Source: Effrenium voratum
Lineage: Eukaryota; Sar; Dinophyceae; Suessiales; Symbiodiniaceae
Direction: 5' to 3'
Length of the DNA: 64,000 nt
Assembly: GCA_963377175.1 (NCBI GenBank)
Contig: CAUJNA010001735.1
Span: forward strand, 62,001 to 126,000
Position numbers and translations under genes: made by a program. The notes beneath the pieces are model-generated. The model did no database searches and was not told the DNA's origin. It was given only the letters and a program-made list of their open reading frames with translations. Positions 41,827-52,888 of the stretch are shown here, one piece after another (position 1 is the first letter of the stretch; each line of letters starts with the position of its first letter).

Positions 41827-42176
41827 GATATGCACAGGGTTCAATTGTGGTGTGGCTACTGCGGGCTCGGACACGGGTTACATTTTTGTAAAGTCTTCTT
41901 GTGGTGTCTCTGAAACTGGTTACACCATTTGGTTCTTGTCCTGTCGCACCTCCTCGGTGGTTTTGAATATTCTAGGGGTACCTTCCCCATTCTTTCTAGG
42001 GATCCTTCTTTTCAGGAAACCATCAAAAACCCAGGGAAACAGCCGGTTTTTGAAAAGAACGATGGTTGAAAACAATAGAAAAGGAATGAACCTGTAGGAA
42101 AAATAATAATAGAAAAAGACACCCAACAGAAGGTTCTCTCGTTTCAACAGAAGGTTGCTTTTGTGTTTTTGCCCAG

Positions 42177-42287
42177 TTCGGCTCGTTTCTCAAGCAAAAA
42201 GCCGAGGTGCTCTTGGACCAGCGCTTCTACCTCAAGAACTCTTCGCCCAAAGGCCCTGCAGATCTCTCCAACGAGCTGATCCTGGCC
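42177..42287 (+). CDS. Gene E, exon 2
   Basis: The acceptor gtttttgcccag opens FGSFLKQKAEVLLDQRFYLK, then NSSPKGPADLSNELILA; 37 codons, phase 0 both sides, donor GCC|GTTTGG. GC3-rich. Confidence 0.55.
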
Positions 42288-42360
42288 GTTTGGCCTGCGG
42301 GAAGATTCAGACGGACCAAAAAAGAAGCGAGCCCAAAAAAACTTGTCCACTTGCTGAAAA

Positions 42361-42487
42361 GGCCGTGGTTGTCAAAACCGTTTTGGGATCCCATTTTGGT
42401 TGGTAGGTGAATTCACCACCCATCTTAGTCGGGATTTTAGTGGGGATTGGGATGTTCACTGGGGGTACGGGGTTTTGAATCATGGCC
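42361..42487. mobile_element. M4 family TIR element
   Basis: The left end GGCCGTGGTTGTCAAAACC is mirrored by GGTTTTGAATCATGGCC. The interior GGGATTTTAGTGGGGATTGG is shared with 53339-53452 and 56798-56914. Intronic to gene E. Confidence 0.75.
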
Positions 42488-42975
42488 AAATGAATACGTT
42501 GTACAGTGCGAGCGAAATCGGTTGGTCGAGGCCCAGGGGGACTGATTTTTGGGAATTGGAGTTAGAACAATGGATCAGTTGGGGGTGAAACGCTAAGGGT
42601 CCAATTCGTTGGGGGTGAAATGGGTTATTTTGTTTTGGCCCCTTGGTCATTTTGGGTTCTTTATAGGGTCCTGGATTTGAAAAGTCCCACCCGGGCAAGC
42701 AAAGTGCCTTCGGTCATGAAACGGGCTTGGAAGGTCACAGATGGAAGCATGCGACTTCTTTCTCACGTAAGCTTTCAGACCAGTTTCGGAATGCGTGTAG
42801 GGTTTTGCTTTTATGTGCTTTTTTAAGGCACCTTCAAAATGGTGGTTTTCCACTCAGTTTCCCTTAAAAGATGCACACAGCAGGGGTATCCTCAAAAAAA
42901 ACATCAACTGACTCAGTGACACAAAGCAGGGGTACCCTCCCCCCCCAAAAAAAAGAAACTCAGGTGAGTTTGCAG

Positions 42976-43128
42976 ATGGAGACGCGTGGGGTTCGCGTCG
43001 TGCAGCTCGAAGACATCTCGCGCGACGGGGAGTGGTTGCACCTCAGCCTCGTGTCTCTCGCGGGGGAGACCCAAAGCTTCGTGCTCCACGAAAACGACAC
43101 CTGGTCGGTGCCTGGGACGCTGGCTTCC
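42976..43128 (+). CDS. Gene E, exon 3
   Basis: The acceptor gtgagtttgcag opens METRGVRVVQLEDISRDGEW, then LHLSLVSLAGETQSFVLHEN and DTWSVPGTLAS; 51 codons, phase 0 both sides. Alternating strands suggest a small beta domain (inference). Confidence 0.55.
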
Positions 43129-43159
43129 GTTTGCAGGAATGAATATATGTGTTTGGATT

Positions 43160-43242
43160 TCCGTAGTTGGTTTCAAAGGGAAACGATTTCGCTACCGGAT
43201 TTGTTGTCCTCATCTTGGCCAGGTGACTAAAGCAAGTGGAAG
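43160..43242. mobile_element. R2-derived intron of gene E
   Basis: The intron 43129-43242 is 114 bases and is mostly R2 (GTTGGTTTCAAAGGGAAACG ... CCAGGTGACTAAAGCAAGTGG), ending AAG directly before the next exon. Confidence 0.7.
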
Positions 43243-43289
43243 ATGGATGTGTCGACTTTTGAGTCGTTTCGGCTAGATACAATCAATGG
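43243..43289 (+). CDS. Gene E, exon 4
   Basis: It reads MDVSTFESFRLDTIN plus GG, phase 0 start and phase 2 end, donor GG|GTTCTG. Its start is exactly the end of an R2 copy. Confidence 0.4.
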
Positions 43290-44238
43290 GTTCTGCAATG
43301 ATTCGATTCGAGATAGATACCGAAAGAAACAACAATTAGGTTTCAACCTTGGTTTCCAAGTGCGAACGCATGTCGTCCAGTCGCTGTCCTTTTCGCTTAA
43401 CTAGTTTGCTTGGATCCACTGGTTTAGATCGGCTTTCTTCCTCCATACGGACACCCATCTATTTGTCCAAAAGGTCAGTGCTCCTGGGTTGTTCGTCCTT
43501 CTCAACATGGGCTTCGGTGTTCCTCGTTTTGCTTTAAACCACCAAGCTTGGTGCCAACTCCAGACTGTTCTGAAAGGTTTCACCGCAACAACCCGCTCAA
43601 CCTTCGATCTGCGTTGTTCTTTTCCCACTCAAGGTCCATTGAGCCTCTTGTTTCGAAGCCATTTCCCTGCAATGTCGGAAGGTCTCCCAATTCGGACAAT
43701 CTTTTGGTCTGCGTTTTCGTCGGGGATCCCCACAAGCAGCCCATTTGGGGTCAGCGTTTTGGATTTCGATTTCCAATCCCAGGCTTTGCGGGAGCAGTGC
43801 TCTTGCTTCGGAGCGCATGTGGTACTACCGAGCGGTACCTTGGCTGGGCACGAGCTTGACGACATTCGGGTTCAAGACCTGTGTGCATGATCGTCCCATT
43901 TTTTTGGTATGTTTAATGCCAATTCGCAAGTTGATTTCTGACATTGGGTGTCCTTGAACATCCTTGAGCATTTTGACAGTACCCAGCGTCTAGTTTCCGT
44001 CAGTTTCCTTTGCGGATTGCTTCTAGGACCCCCAGATTTATGAGCCCTGCTTCCGTGTAGTGCTCAGGCACCCGCGCGGAAGTAGCTGCCAAGCATTTTT
44101 GATTATCTAGATCTGGGTCCGTTAAAGCGACATCCTTAAGTGAGCCTCCAATCATGTTCAACCCCCCCTTGAACTTTCACTTTAACGGACCACGTAGATT
44201 TCTGACCGATGTATATCAGCGCAGCGGACCCCAGACAG

Positions 44239-44446
44239 CCGGATGGTGTTATGCCCAAAAACGGCGACTGCATCTAAGGAGATGTCTCAAAAGGGGAAAG
44301 CCAAGACGGGGTTCCTTTTGGCAGCTCAAGCCCTTGAAAGGCATGGAAGGGTCTGGGGTCTGCAGCGTACCGAGCTTCTCCAAACGCAGAAGCAAAAGCA
44401 AACCGAGCGGGGAGAATGGAGAGATCTGGACCATGTTCTCGAGAGG
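44239..44446 (+). CDS. Gene E, exon 5
   Basis: After acceptor cccagacag, the split codon GG|C is completed and the frame reads RMVLCPKTATASKEMS, then KGKAKTGFLLAAQALERHGR and a Gln/Lys-rich helix (TELLQTQKQKQTERGEW). A GC donor AGG|GCTTCA gives phase 0; without it the frame stops at 44455. The 950-base intron before it holds a non-biased open frame (43489-43890) that is not called. Confidence 0.45.
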
Positions 44447-44884
44447 GCTTCATAAAGAAAACCGGGAAGGCAGAAAATGGTGTGAGGGCTCGATCACATT
44501 GCGGGTAGTACGTCATACCCATCATGCCTATTTGAGCAAGTAGCGGGCATGGATTGGGGTGTATTATGTATAAATCCAACCTCCCCCACTCTGGATTGGT
44601 GGGACTGGTTGGAGTTAGTTCTGGGTTGGCTTTGGGTTATCTTCGGATGGTTTGGACTTGGTTCAACGTTCGGCTCAGGGCTGGCCAGGGTTGATTTGGT
44701 CGTTTGGGAACACTCTGCCCGCCGCAGAGATAGGGCTTGCTTTCGTTTGGCCTCGTCTTAGTTGGGTGGCCTGCAAAGTAAGTTTAGAAGGAACCTGCAG
44801 AAACTAATTGCAAGCTAGCTCTCTGACAGCAGACAAGAGAAGAATAAGCACACACGAGAAAAAGTGCGTGTGGCGGGGAATAGT

Positions 44885-45110
44885 CTAGGTCCCCCAGTAG
44901 TGCCCTTTCACCCTTGTTTGGGGGAGGGTTCCCCTACAAAAATAGACTACAGAAAGACTTAGTTGCCCAAAGCCGACCTTTTGACCTTTTGGTTTTCCCA
45001 TTGTGGGTTCCCATTTTTTGTCATGGCCCCAAAAGGTGATCACCTTTTGCTTCCAGGTCCTTTGGGCAGAGAAAAAGTCGGTATTAGTCTAACCTCTCTG
45101 GAGGACCTAC
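44885..45110. mobile_element. M1 element with insertion and lost terminal AG
   Basis: It begins CTAGGTCCCCCAG and ends CTGGAGGACCTAC: the expected final TAG is TAC. About 95 bases absent from other copies (around 44962-45080) sit inside. The following acceptor used by gene E is 43 bases further on. Confidence 0.75.
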
Positions 45111-45153
45111 TGATGTCCAAAATGTACCGCCTGTGCGGCTTCAGCTCCTTCAG

Positions 45154-45240
45154 ATGCTAAACAAAAAATCCTGGATCGCGACGCCTGGACGCCCGGCCGG
45201 CGGCCGGCGCGCGTTCGGGGTTGTGGAGCTCGACAAAACC
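45154..45240 (+). CDS. Gene E, exon 6
   Basis: The acceptor gctccttcag opens MLNKKSWIATPGRPAGGRRA and FGVVELDKT; exactly 29 codons, phase 0, donor ACC|GTACGT. GC-rich. Confidence 0.55.
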
Positions 45241-45440
45241 GTACGTACATATGAATATGTTTATATAAGTAAGCTGCGCGTGGATGTATCCATATGTACA
45301 TATATATAGGTTTATAATGCTGCCAAATATACATACAAATACATACATATAGTGATGTATATATATATATATATTTAATGTATATATATCTATATATGTC
45401 TCTATAAACATGTACACCCGTGTATATACGTATATTTCAG

Positions 45441-45950
45441 CTGTTCCTGGTTCAGGCTTCTCATGTGGTTGGGGTTCCCTTGGCTAGTTACCCTTCGAGC
45501 ATCGGCCGAACTCATCCTCGAGATTTTTGTTGTCCCACGCAGTTCACGCAGTTCACGCAGTTCCGAGTGACTAGGCATGTGGTACACACCCGCACCAAGC
45601 CTGTCGCTGTCTCATTGGACTGTGTGCAGCTGCCTGGGAAAGACGTTGTGATCAGCTGTTTGAATCCAGAAAATCAATCCGATTCGAATTCGCATTTCAC
45701 GCACCTTAAAGCCATGTCTTTGTGTGGCAGAGCTCAGACAGCTCAGGATTTTCGGCTTGGCAAAGCTAAGCTCCCAGTCTTCCCAGGATCGATCTTCACG
45801 AGCTCAGACCTGGAGAAAATGACATGTCCGTTTCCGGCCATGGGCTACAGCGATTACAACGACGAGCCTGCTGCTTTTCCATCTGGAGGAATAGGCGTTT
45901 CCCCCGAAACAGTGAAACCACTTGAAAAGCATGACCTTCTGATCAACTAG
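45441..45950 (+). CDS. Gene E, last exon
   Basis: A classic acceptor after an AT-rich, TA-repeat intron (tatatttcag) opens LFLVQASHVVGVPLASYP, 169 codons to TAG. A 9-bp direct repeat encodes Gln-Phe-Thr three times (QFTQFTQF). Later parts (KPVAVSLDCVQLPGKDVVIS, MTCPFPAMGYSDYNDEPAAF) look like a soluble folded or partly disordered tail. 45951-46597 is AT-rich with no gene and may hold the 3' UTR. Unrecognised family. Confidence 0.55.
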   Translation: MFLVQASHVVGVPLASYPSSIGRTHPRDFCCPTQFTQFTQFRVTRHVVHTRTKPVAVSLDCVQLPGKDVVISCLNPENQSDSNSHFTHLKAMSLCGRAQTAQDFRLGKAKLPVFPGSIFTSSDLEKMTCPFPAMGYSDYNDEPAAFPSGGIGVSPETVKPLEKHDLLIN

Positions 45951-46597
45951 GCACGTATCCATTATCTGGATGTCTATACCGGGTGATCCCGTTGTGACGA
46001 CATGAGATAGTGTTTTTTGACAAGTGGGCGGGCACCAATACCCATCGAATTAGGATGTTTACCTTGATTGGGATCCTTTCCAACATCTAAATTGTATGTT
46101 GTACTCTATATTTCTTTATAAAGCTTGTTAGCTTGCTTACTGGGTATAAACAAATATGAACATACTTCTGCAGAGCGGATCCATAGTTTTATAAGATGAT
46201 GTATTGTTCCATTGATCAAAACAAAGTATACATGCTGCTAAATCAAATAAAACAACACCTAACGAATGACCTTGTGTACACTAAGACCCTGGCATAATTA
46301 GAGTTATCAGCGCTTCTTGTTTGATAGAACCTAGATTGACTTTGACAATTTTGGTAAGCACATCATAAGATATATTATCATCTATATTATCATTCCTTGT
46401 TTTCTGCAGTGTGGATACGCCCTCCTTCATTGCAAGCCAACATATCTAGCCGAGCAAATTGTTTTTCTGTTTTCTCTCAAGCTTGTCCACGCATCTAGAT
46501 CTGCTAGGTCACATATTTCAGACCCAGACTGCGCCCGTTGGGTCCCCGGAGACCCGCGAGATCGCGAGATCGCGAGATCGCGAGGCCGAGCGAGCAG

Positions 46598-46684
46598 ATC
46601 ATCAATGGAAGGTGCTCCAATCGCACCGTGCCTGGCCGAGCAGTCCGTGTTGGTTCGAATGGATCGGCGCATCGGGTTCTGTGG
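46598..46684 (+). CDS. Gene F, candidate exon
   Basis: 29 codons, IINGRCSNRTVPGRAVRVGS then NGSAHRVLW, phase 0 both sides, donor TGG|GTCCAA. The acceptor (cgagcag) is weak and follows a CGCGAGAT repeat (46557-46585). Supported mainly by joining in frame to 46798. Confidence 0.4.
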
Positions 46685-46797
46685 GTCCAAACCATCCCTT
46701 TGCTTAAGAACACGTTTTTTCTCCTTGCTGGTTTTAAAGGGAACCTATCACTACTGGATTTTTTTTTTGTTGTCCAGGGGGCTTAAGCAAATGGAAG
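46685..46797. mobile_element. R2 copy that is the whole intron
   Basis: The intron is 113 bases: GTCCAAACCAT, then the R2 element with ends CCCTTTGCTTAAG / CTTAAGCAAATGGAAG and core GTTTTAAAGGGAACCTATC. The last AAG is the acceptor. Confidence 0.75.
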
Positions 46798-46839
46798 AAA
46801 CTGCAAGGGACCGGCTTCGATTTGCCAAGCGAATTCGCG
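46798..46839 (+). CDS. Gene F, 42-base exon after R2
   Basis: It reads KLQGTGFDLPSEFA, 14 codons in phase 0, donor GCG|GTATTT. Confidence 0.4.
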
Positions 46840-47161
46840 GTATTTGCGTTTTTTGCCCCCCACCCATGTTAGAACCAACCCGGATTCACCCAAAAAGCGA
46901 ACCAAGTGGAGCATTTGGGTCCCAACTCCTTTTTGGTTGCGCCCGGATTTTGGAAAGGGATGCACAAGCGCAAAAAGAAGTTGGCTTGAATCAAAAGTTT
47001 CAAAAGGGTTGTGGGATCACTCAGGTTTATCCAACCACTTCTGTGATAATTACAAGGGACTCTTCCCCTTTTTATGGGGGAGGTTCGTCGTTGGGAGGCC
47101 CTTTTTGTTAAGTGGTCGTTTCCCACAGCCCTGACCATCACTGTTTACCTCATGGTTTAAG

Positions 47162-47292
47162 ACAAGGGCGCAATGCACAATGGGCAATGAGTGGTACCCA
47201 ACGAGTATCTGAAGTGCAACGACTGATTCGGGGAGCGACATCTCTCGCTGGGTTGATGGACTTCTCTACTTTCTGGGAAGATCATTTTCGCG
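47162..47292 (+). CDS. Candidate exon (VQRLIRGATSLAGLMDFSTF)
   Basis: The frame QGRNAQWAMSGTQRVSEV then QRLIRGATSLAGLMDFSTFW ends CGCG|GCAAGC, a GC donor. Coding-like helix; the acceptor is weak. A nearby short frame MAQGTGESIQQAGAVAEN (47512-47565) could be another exon. Confidence 0.35.
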
Positions 47293-47681
47293 GCAAGCCA
47301 AAAGGTGGTTTTTTTTTTGGGGGGGCCAGTCCACTCAGGAAGCGCGTGAAGCTCCTTTTCTTTGGGGATTCCCTGTTCCCTAAATGGCGCACGGAGATGT
47401 CCAGCGGTTTTTCTCGGGAAACGCGTTGTTTTGGTCCTTTGGACTAGGCCGTTGAATTGTTGGTCCAAAGGCTCGCCTTCTGCGGGGACAAGGGAAGGAA
47501 TCCCAGAGAATATGGCGCAGGGTACGGGGGAATCTATTCAGCAGGCTGGAGCCGTTGCAGAGAATGTTTCGTTAGCCTTTTTGTTTGCGGATGGGGGCTT
47601 TTGAAGCAAGGACGTCGGGCAGCAAAGGAATCTACTGAGGAGATGAAATTCATAAACATTTTTCTCATGCCCACGTTTCAG

Positions 47682-47807
47682 TGGTGCATTTGGCAAAACC
47701 CATTGCATTTTGCATGTTCTCCGCAAGAGCAACTTCCAGGCTCTTCAGAAATTACAGAATGCCACGTACTATCTCAAGACTCCGGAAGATGGAGCCAAGA
47801 TGGAGGT
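47682..47807 (+). CDS. Candidate exon (GAFGKTHCILHVLRKS)
   Basis: The acceptor cccacgtttcag opens GAFGKTHCILHVLRKSNFQA then LQKLQNATYYLKTPEDGAKM-E and ends GAG|GTCAGT. All three frames are open here; this one has the best codon and amino-acid pattern. The interval 47808-48526 shows no gene. Confidence 0.4.
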
Positions 47808-48526
47808 CAGTTTCTTTGCATGGTGAACACCTCAAATTGTCACGGGCTATCATAGGCCCGAACACAGTTGAGGTGAACATACGGAAGCCGAGTTCATTGA
47901 GATGGTGCCGGGCTCAGAATGCATGCTTCACTGTGGTTGCCGTGTGTTTCATATTGTTTGTATTTTTTTGTTTTGTCCATGTTCATGGTTTGTTTTTCAT
48001 GGTTTGTTTTTCATAGTGCCGTGTTGTTCATACCTGGATCGCCAGTTGCTGTTTTTGTGTTTTCCATGCACTTTGCCCCAAAAACCAGCAACAGTGACTG
48101 AAAAAAACAGCAACTTGGCTATCTAGGTAGTTTGTTTTCTTGCTTTGTCCATGTTCGTCGCGGGTCCCTTGGTACCTGAGGTCACCTACCAAGACTGGTT
48201 AAGGGAAACCATAAAAGACACCAACCCTCCACCAAGGGTGGTCCATTTGTACCTGAAGTGCCTTGGAGCCATGGGACTTTGGGACCCAAGATTGGTCAAG
48301 GGGAATTTGGACTGCCAAAAGGCGTGTCTCTCTATGGGCCTTTGGACGGCAAGCAAAAGGAAGGCGCCCGAAGGAATGGGTCCCTTTTGACAAAAAGGTC
48401 TGGAGATTTCCGGAAGTGGTCCTTGAAATGGTTGGACCCTCATATCAGGTCCCTTGCGGATTGGATTGGTGGTTTGGGATTTGAAGCCCTGGTTCTTGAG
48501 ACTACATGGGACATTTGTCATTGCAG

Positions 48527-48634
48527 GTGCAGCGCCGCACCAGCGATTCTGGGCGCGCCCGCATGCTGGCGCTGGCCTGAGTTATGCCATGACGCATCGG
48601 GATGCGGACCTTTTGGAATCAGATGAATTCCGGG
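48527..48634 (+). CDS. Candidate exon (APHQRFWARPHAGAGLSYAM)
   Basis: The acceptor cattgcag opens AAPHQRFWARPHAGAGLSYA then MTHRDADLLESDEFR, donor CGGG|GTAGAC. GC3-rich. Unrecognised. Confidence 0.45.
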
Positions 48635-49074
48635 GTAGACTTAGGATACATTTTACATTTTACCAGTTACTCAAAGTGAAGCAATTAATAAAATATACAT
48701 TTTATAACTGGCCATAGCTCTAATCATGAATTGGTGTGGCTCAAAACTGCTGGTGCAATTGGCAAATGAGAAATGGAATGACCCCTATAAACCATCCCTT
48801 TAAGTGGAATCCCCAGGTGCAGTCCCGCATTTACCTATCGCACCAGCAAGAAAACGAAAGAGAGCTGAGGTTGCTTGGGCTTTAGTCTTTGTCTCATGTA
48901 CACCAAGGCGCCATTTGGGGCACCATGTTTTGAGCAGCCGACAAAAAGCGCAAAACCCTCTTCGCATTTCTCACACCCTCCGGATTTTACAAACACCTGG
49001 CAAATGTTGTATTTGATATTTGAAGATATACCCTCAACCTGAGGAACCTGACAGGGGTGTCCTGGAAGACAATT

Positions 49075-49171
49075 GGCTGTGGCTCAAAAACACCGGTGCC
49101 CTGGTAAGTGGAAATTCATGGACCAAAACCTGCGGAGCCAGCCCCTCCAATCGTTTAGTTTTGAGCCATAC
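49075..49171. mobile_element. M3 family TIR element
   Basis: GGCTGTGGCTCAAAAACACC is mirrored by TTTTGAGCCATACCC. A second, more diverged copy (ACCCTGGTAAATGGA..GGAGCCATGCCC) lies at 49490-49585. No exon was found in 48635-50012. Confidence 0.7.
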
Positions 49172-50012
49172 CCAGTTTTCCTTTCAAAGAAAACCCCGGT
49201 CACCCCATGTTTCTTGGCGGAAGGGTACTCATGCCTCGGCATTTTGCAGCAGGACGGAGGGGACGGGTGTCCTTCCGTGCGGTTGGCAAATGGAAAATCG
49301 AGATGGCAGGGCTCCTGAAAGGATACATCCCATTTGAAACATGTTGTTTTTTCAACACCAAAAAGATACATCTTGCCATTAAAAGATACATTTTGCCCAT
49401 TTGACACATATTTTTTTCAACCAACATAAAGGGGCACCACCATTTACAAGTTCCAATGTTCAGGTGTTTTGCATTTAAGGATCCCTGTATGGGTGCAATA
49501 AGTGCCCAAAGCAGAACCCTGGTAAATGGAAAGAAGGACCAAAACCTGCGGACCCCTGGTGCTTCAATTTGGAGCCATGCCCATATCAACTGTATCAGTT
49601 GCGTAATCAATGGCATTCCATCCAGTCTTCTCTTTTCAATCTGGGGAACCAACACCCTCTAATGGAGGTGTTCCTATTTTTCCCCGCTCCAATGGAGGGT
49701 CCTGTCTGATACTTGGGTAAACGGACGTGGTTTCCCTTTGGATTTCCCTTTAAGCCAAGAGACAAAAGGTGCCGAGCCCCAAAATCTTCGCCCATCTACC
49801 TCCAGCCACGGAATCCGGAGCCTTTCTGGAACCCGACCCCAACGCTCCGAACTCATGTCGACTTCGGATTCTTGCCGAGTAGTCAGACATGGTTGCCCTT
49901 TTTGGCGAGGAACCCCTAGAATAGTAGGATTCTTAAACCTCTTAATTTTGGTTTGGGTGTCCCCTTGGCTGATTCCTAAAGGGGGTTGAGAGTATTGGGC
50001 AACGTATCCCAG

Positions 50013-50147
50013 TTGCGCAGTGCCCTGTTTCCCCTAGAAAGAGACACTCTCATCTGCAAGGCCGAGCTCTTCTTTGACTCCCTGGCGCGGGAGTGGCTGG
50101 ATGAAACGCTTCTGGCGGCCGGACGGCCCGGTTTGCAGTCCATGGAT
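50013..50147 (+). CDS. Candidate exon (LRSALFPLERDTLICKAELF)
   Basis: The acceptor acgtatcccag opens LRSALFPLERDTLICKAELF then FDSLAREWLDETLLAAGRPG and LQSMD; 45 codons, phase 0 both sides, donor GAT|GTCAGT. Strong GC3. Helical. Confidence 0.55.
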
Positions 50148-51141
50148 GTCAGTAGCCCCCTTTTTTTTGGTGTGCCAGTTTTTAGGTTTGACCCCCCAAA
50201 ATGGTGGTTGTCTTTTGGTTTCCCGTTGATCGCTTCCCCCTATGAATAAACTCGGCCTACAAATACAAAGCTGCTTTCCCAGACCGCCGGGTCCTCAATA
50301 TTACTTTTAGAATAGGTCTAAACCATGACCAAACTGGCGGATTTCTTGCCCAGGCCAGCCCCAGCCTGATTAGGGGGGAGGTAGTCCAGGACCCAAGCTC
50401 CTTGCAGGAACCCCATGCGACTCGAAATGCACATTCACAGTAGGTCCAAAGTTTTAATTGCACCTTGTACTTTTGATCCGCAAAAACAAAAAGCAGAACC
50501 TCCAATGGTTTTATGTAACTTCGTTACTTGAAAACTCGGTCGACCCCCAATTACCGTATTGATACATATCGTTAGCCCCCGAGCCAATATTAGTTGATGG
50601 GGGGTGGGTATGCGATTTATATTATTAGGGGGCACACCCAATTGCCATTGCCCCTCAAGGAAACCAAGCGGAGAAGTGTTTTGTTTTTCCCAGCCCGCTT
50701 GACTCGGAGCCAGGAATGGATCCCCTTAGCCTCGGCTGGGGAACGCCCGACACTCTCAACAGACCAACAGACTGCCCTTGCTAAGGGTGAAGTTGCAATC
50801 CCAAATAGTCGACATCCTCGATACGATCCCATTTGTTTGTTTGACCCCAAAGAGGCGTCGCTTTTGGGAAGTGAGTTCTACCAAGTTGACACCCGACTTC
50901 ATAGACAAAGTTCCGGATGGTTTGTTTGGAGAACTTGAGATGATGATAGCTTTTGTTTCCAAGCCAACATGGATTGAATGCTAGGGCATGTCGATTTGGA
51001 ATTTGAACCAGCACCCAGGTGCCAACTTTTGTGCGTTTTGTCCCACGTCCAAAATCCAGTTGGTACGGTAACCAAAAAGCAGTCGTTGGGACCTGGGTGC
51101 TGGCAGCGATTTTGATACTCGGTCTCAGCGACGTAGCGGCG

Positions 51142-51200
51142 TCCTTCATATATATATATATATATATATTGGCGTTCTTCATATATATATATATATATTG
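51142..51200. repeat. Duplicated TA microsatellite unit
   Basis: The segment TTCTTCAT(AT)n-TTGG occurs twice in a row, each with about 10 TA repeats. GA-rich simple sequence (GAGAGGGAGGGAGAGAG) follows at 51269-51300. Confidence 0.9.
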
Positions 51201-51388
51201 GTTTCCTGCATTTCATTCTCAAGGTTGCGGGGGGACGATAAAGATTTTGCATCAACGGATTCAACTGAGCGAGAGAGGGAGGGAGAGAGAGAGAGAGAGG
51301 GAGCGCCCTTTTTCAATTTTGTTTGGGAACGTTTTTTGTTTAAATCAACCGACCAAAAGAGGCTGCCCCTTTTTTCCCATGGCCACAG

Positions 51389-51525
51389 GGCATCTGAGGG
51401 ATTTTCCGGCCGAACATGCCCCCGAGGTCGCAGCCCACATCCGCAGCCAGTGCTTGGCAGACATGCCGGATGCGTCAGGGGCGACGGAGCGGGCGTACCA
51501 GCAGGCCGCCGGCTTCGCTGGGTTG
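51389..51525 (+). CDS. Candidate exon (HLRDFPAEHAPEVAAHIRSQ)
   Basis: The acceptor catggccacag opens HLRDFPAEHAPEVAAHIRSQ then CLADMPDASGATERAYQQAA and GFAGL. The donor is GTTGG or GTACAT (51522 or 51526). Strong GC3. It cannot join 50013-50147 directly (phase), so another exon is missing. Confidence 0.5.
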
Positions 51526-52267
51526 GTACATCCGCCACCTGTGGAAATGGCTTGCCGTTGGCCCAGGGCGTTTTGCTGGATCTTGGTTTGGTGGGTTGTA
51601 CAGGGTTTGGAGTTTTATTTTGGTTCGTTGGTGGGTTTTACAGGGAAATATCTTTGTTTTTGAGTTGGTACCTCTTCTTTGTTGTTTGGAGGAAATTACA
51701 GGGCGTCGAAATGGGTGGCTTGTCGATTTTTGGAGTTGGTACTCGTTTTTGGTGGTTTGGCAGGGAAACCAAACGGACCGCCGAAGCCATTTTGGGGGGT
51801 CCAACCCGGAAAACGACACCCGAATAGTCCATCCGGCTATGTTCAAAGAGGAAATTGTTTCGTTGGTGGACAGAAAACCCAATGGTTGATATCCATGTTG
51901 GCTTTCTCAAAGGAACCCAACTGGGGGATGGGTTTGGTTTACCCGTCTATTTTAGTCACCGGGCCTCCAAATGGAGCTGGCTGGAGAATTCCAACCTGTG
52001 GCATTCCAATTCTCATGTTCGCTGTGAAGACTAGGGGACCCACTGTTTTCAAGTTGAGTTCCAACCAGCTACGCCGATTTTCGCAATGTGACTGATGGGT
52101 TCACCTGGGTGTGCAGAAATAGGCTTGAATCCCCCTGGGGATTACCTGGAAGCCAAGCTTAACCATGAAGGCTCCGCAATTGCCTTCTTCTGTGTTTCAC
52201 GTATCAGAATCAACACGTCAGCAAATGCGGAGCTCAGTCCAGGGGCGCGGCAAAGCTCAAATTTCAG

Positions 52268-52480
52268 CCCCTCTCTCTGGAGCCGCAATCGGCGATACCT
52301 GTCTTGGTTCCGTTGGCGGACTTGCATCGTTGGTGCTCTGAAGCTTTTGAACAGGCGAACCTACTTGAAGTCTTGGAGCCAAATTCCTTGGAGGCGTCCA
52401 GTGTTCTGAAACGAACGTTGGAAGATCAGGCCTTCATCGAGAGGAACTGGGAAGAAGTCATGGAGTGCCGCGCATGGGTG
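52268..52480 (+). CDS. Gene H, exon
   Basis: The acceptor caaatttcag opens PLSLEPQSAIPVLVPLADLH, then RWCSEAFEQANLLEVLEPNS and LKRTLEDQAFIERNWEEVME; 71 codons, phase 0 both sides, donor GTG|GTGAGA. Acidic, helical, clearly coding. Unrecognised family. Confidence 0.6.
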
Positions 52481-52753
52481 GTGAGAGATGCATGCGCTGA
52501 ACCGCTGCAATTCTCAGGGTTGCTCTCTCCCTCATTAGGGACCCCTCCGTTTTTTATTTTTTATTTTACCGCAAGCAGGTCATGTCGAAAGAAGACCGCA
52601 TTGCCCAAGCCCAGTTGTGACTCATTAGCTTTTGATCTTTTAGTTCTACCACCTTCAAAGCGACTCAACCACCTGACATCACCTGACCTTTGTGTTCTTT
52701 GGTCCATGTTTGGTCACCTGCCGCTAGGGCTTTCGGGGAGTTCTGTGAGCTAG

Positions 52754-52888
52754 TTAGCCTGGTGCACTGCCGGAATAGCTCCGAAGAAGTTGAAGGCTTC
52801 AGTGGGCAGCGCTCTACCCTTTCTTTGGCGATTCCATGGAAGCGCCCAGCCCGAACTTGAAGACTTGCTTCCATTTGCAGAGACCTGA
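52754..52888 (+). CDS. Gene H, probable last exon
   Basis: The acceptor ctgtgagctag opens LAWCTAGIAPKKLKASVGSA then LPFLWRFHGSAQPELEDLLP and FAET before TGA at 52886. It joins the previous exon in phase 0. The antisense frames here are shadows. Confidence 0.5.
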   Translation, partial: LAWCTAGIAPKKLKASVGSALPFLWRFHGSAQPELEDLLPFAET

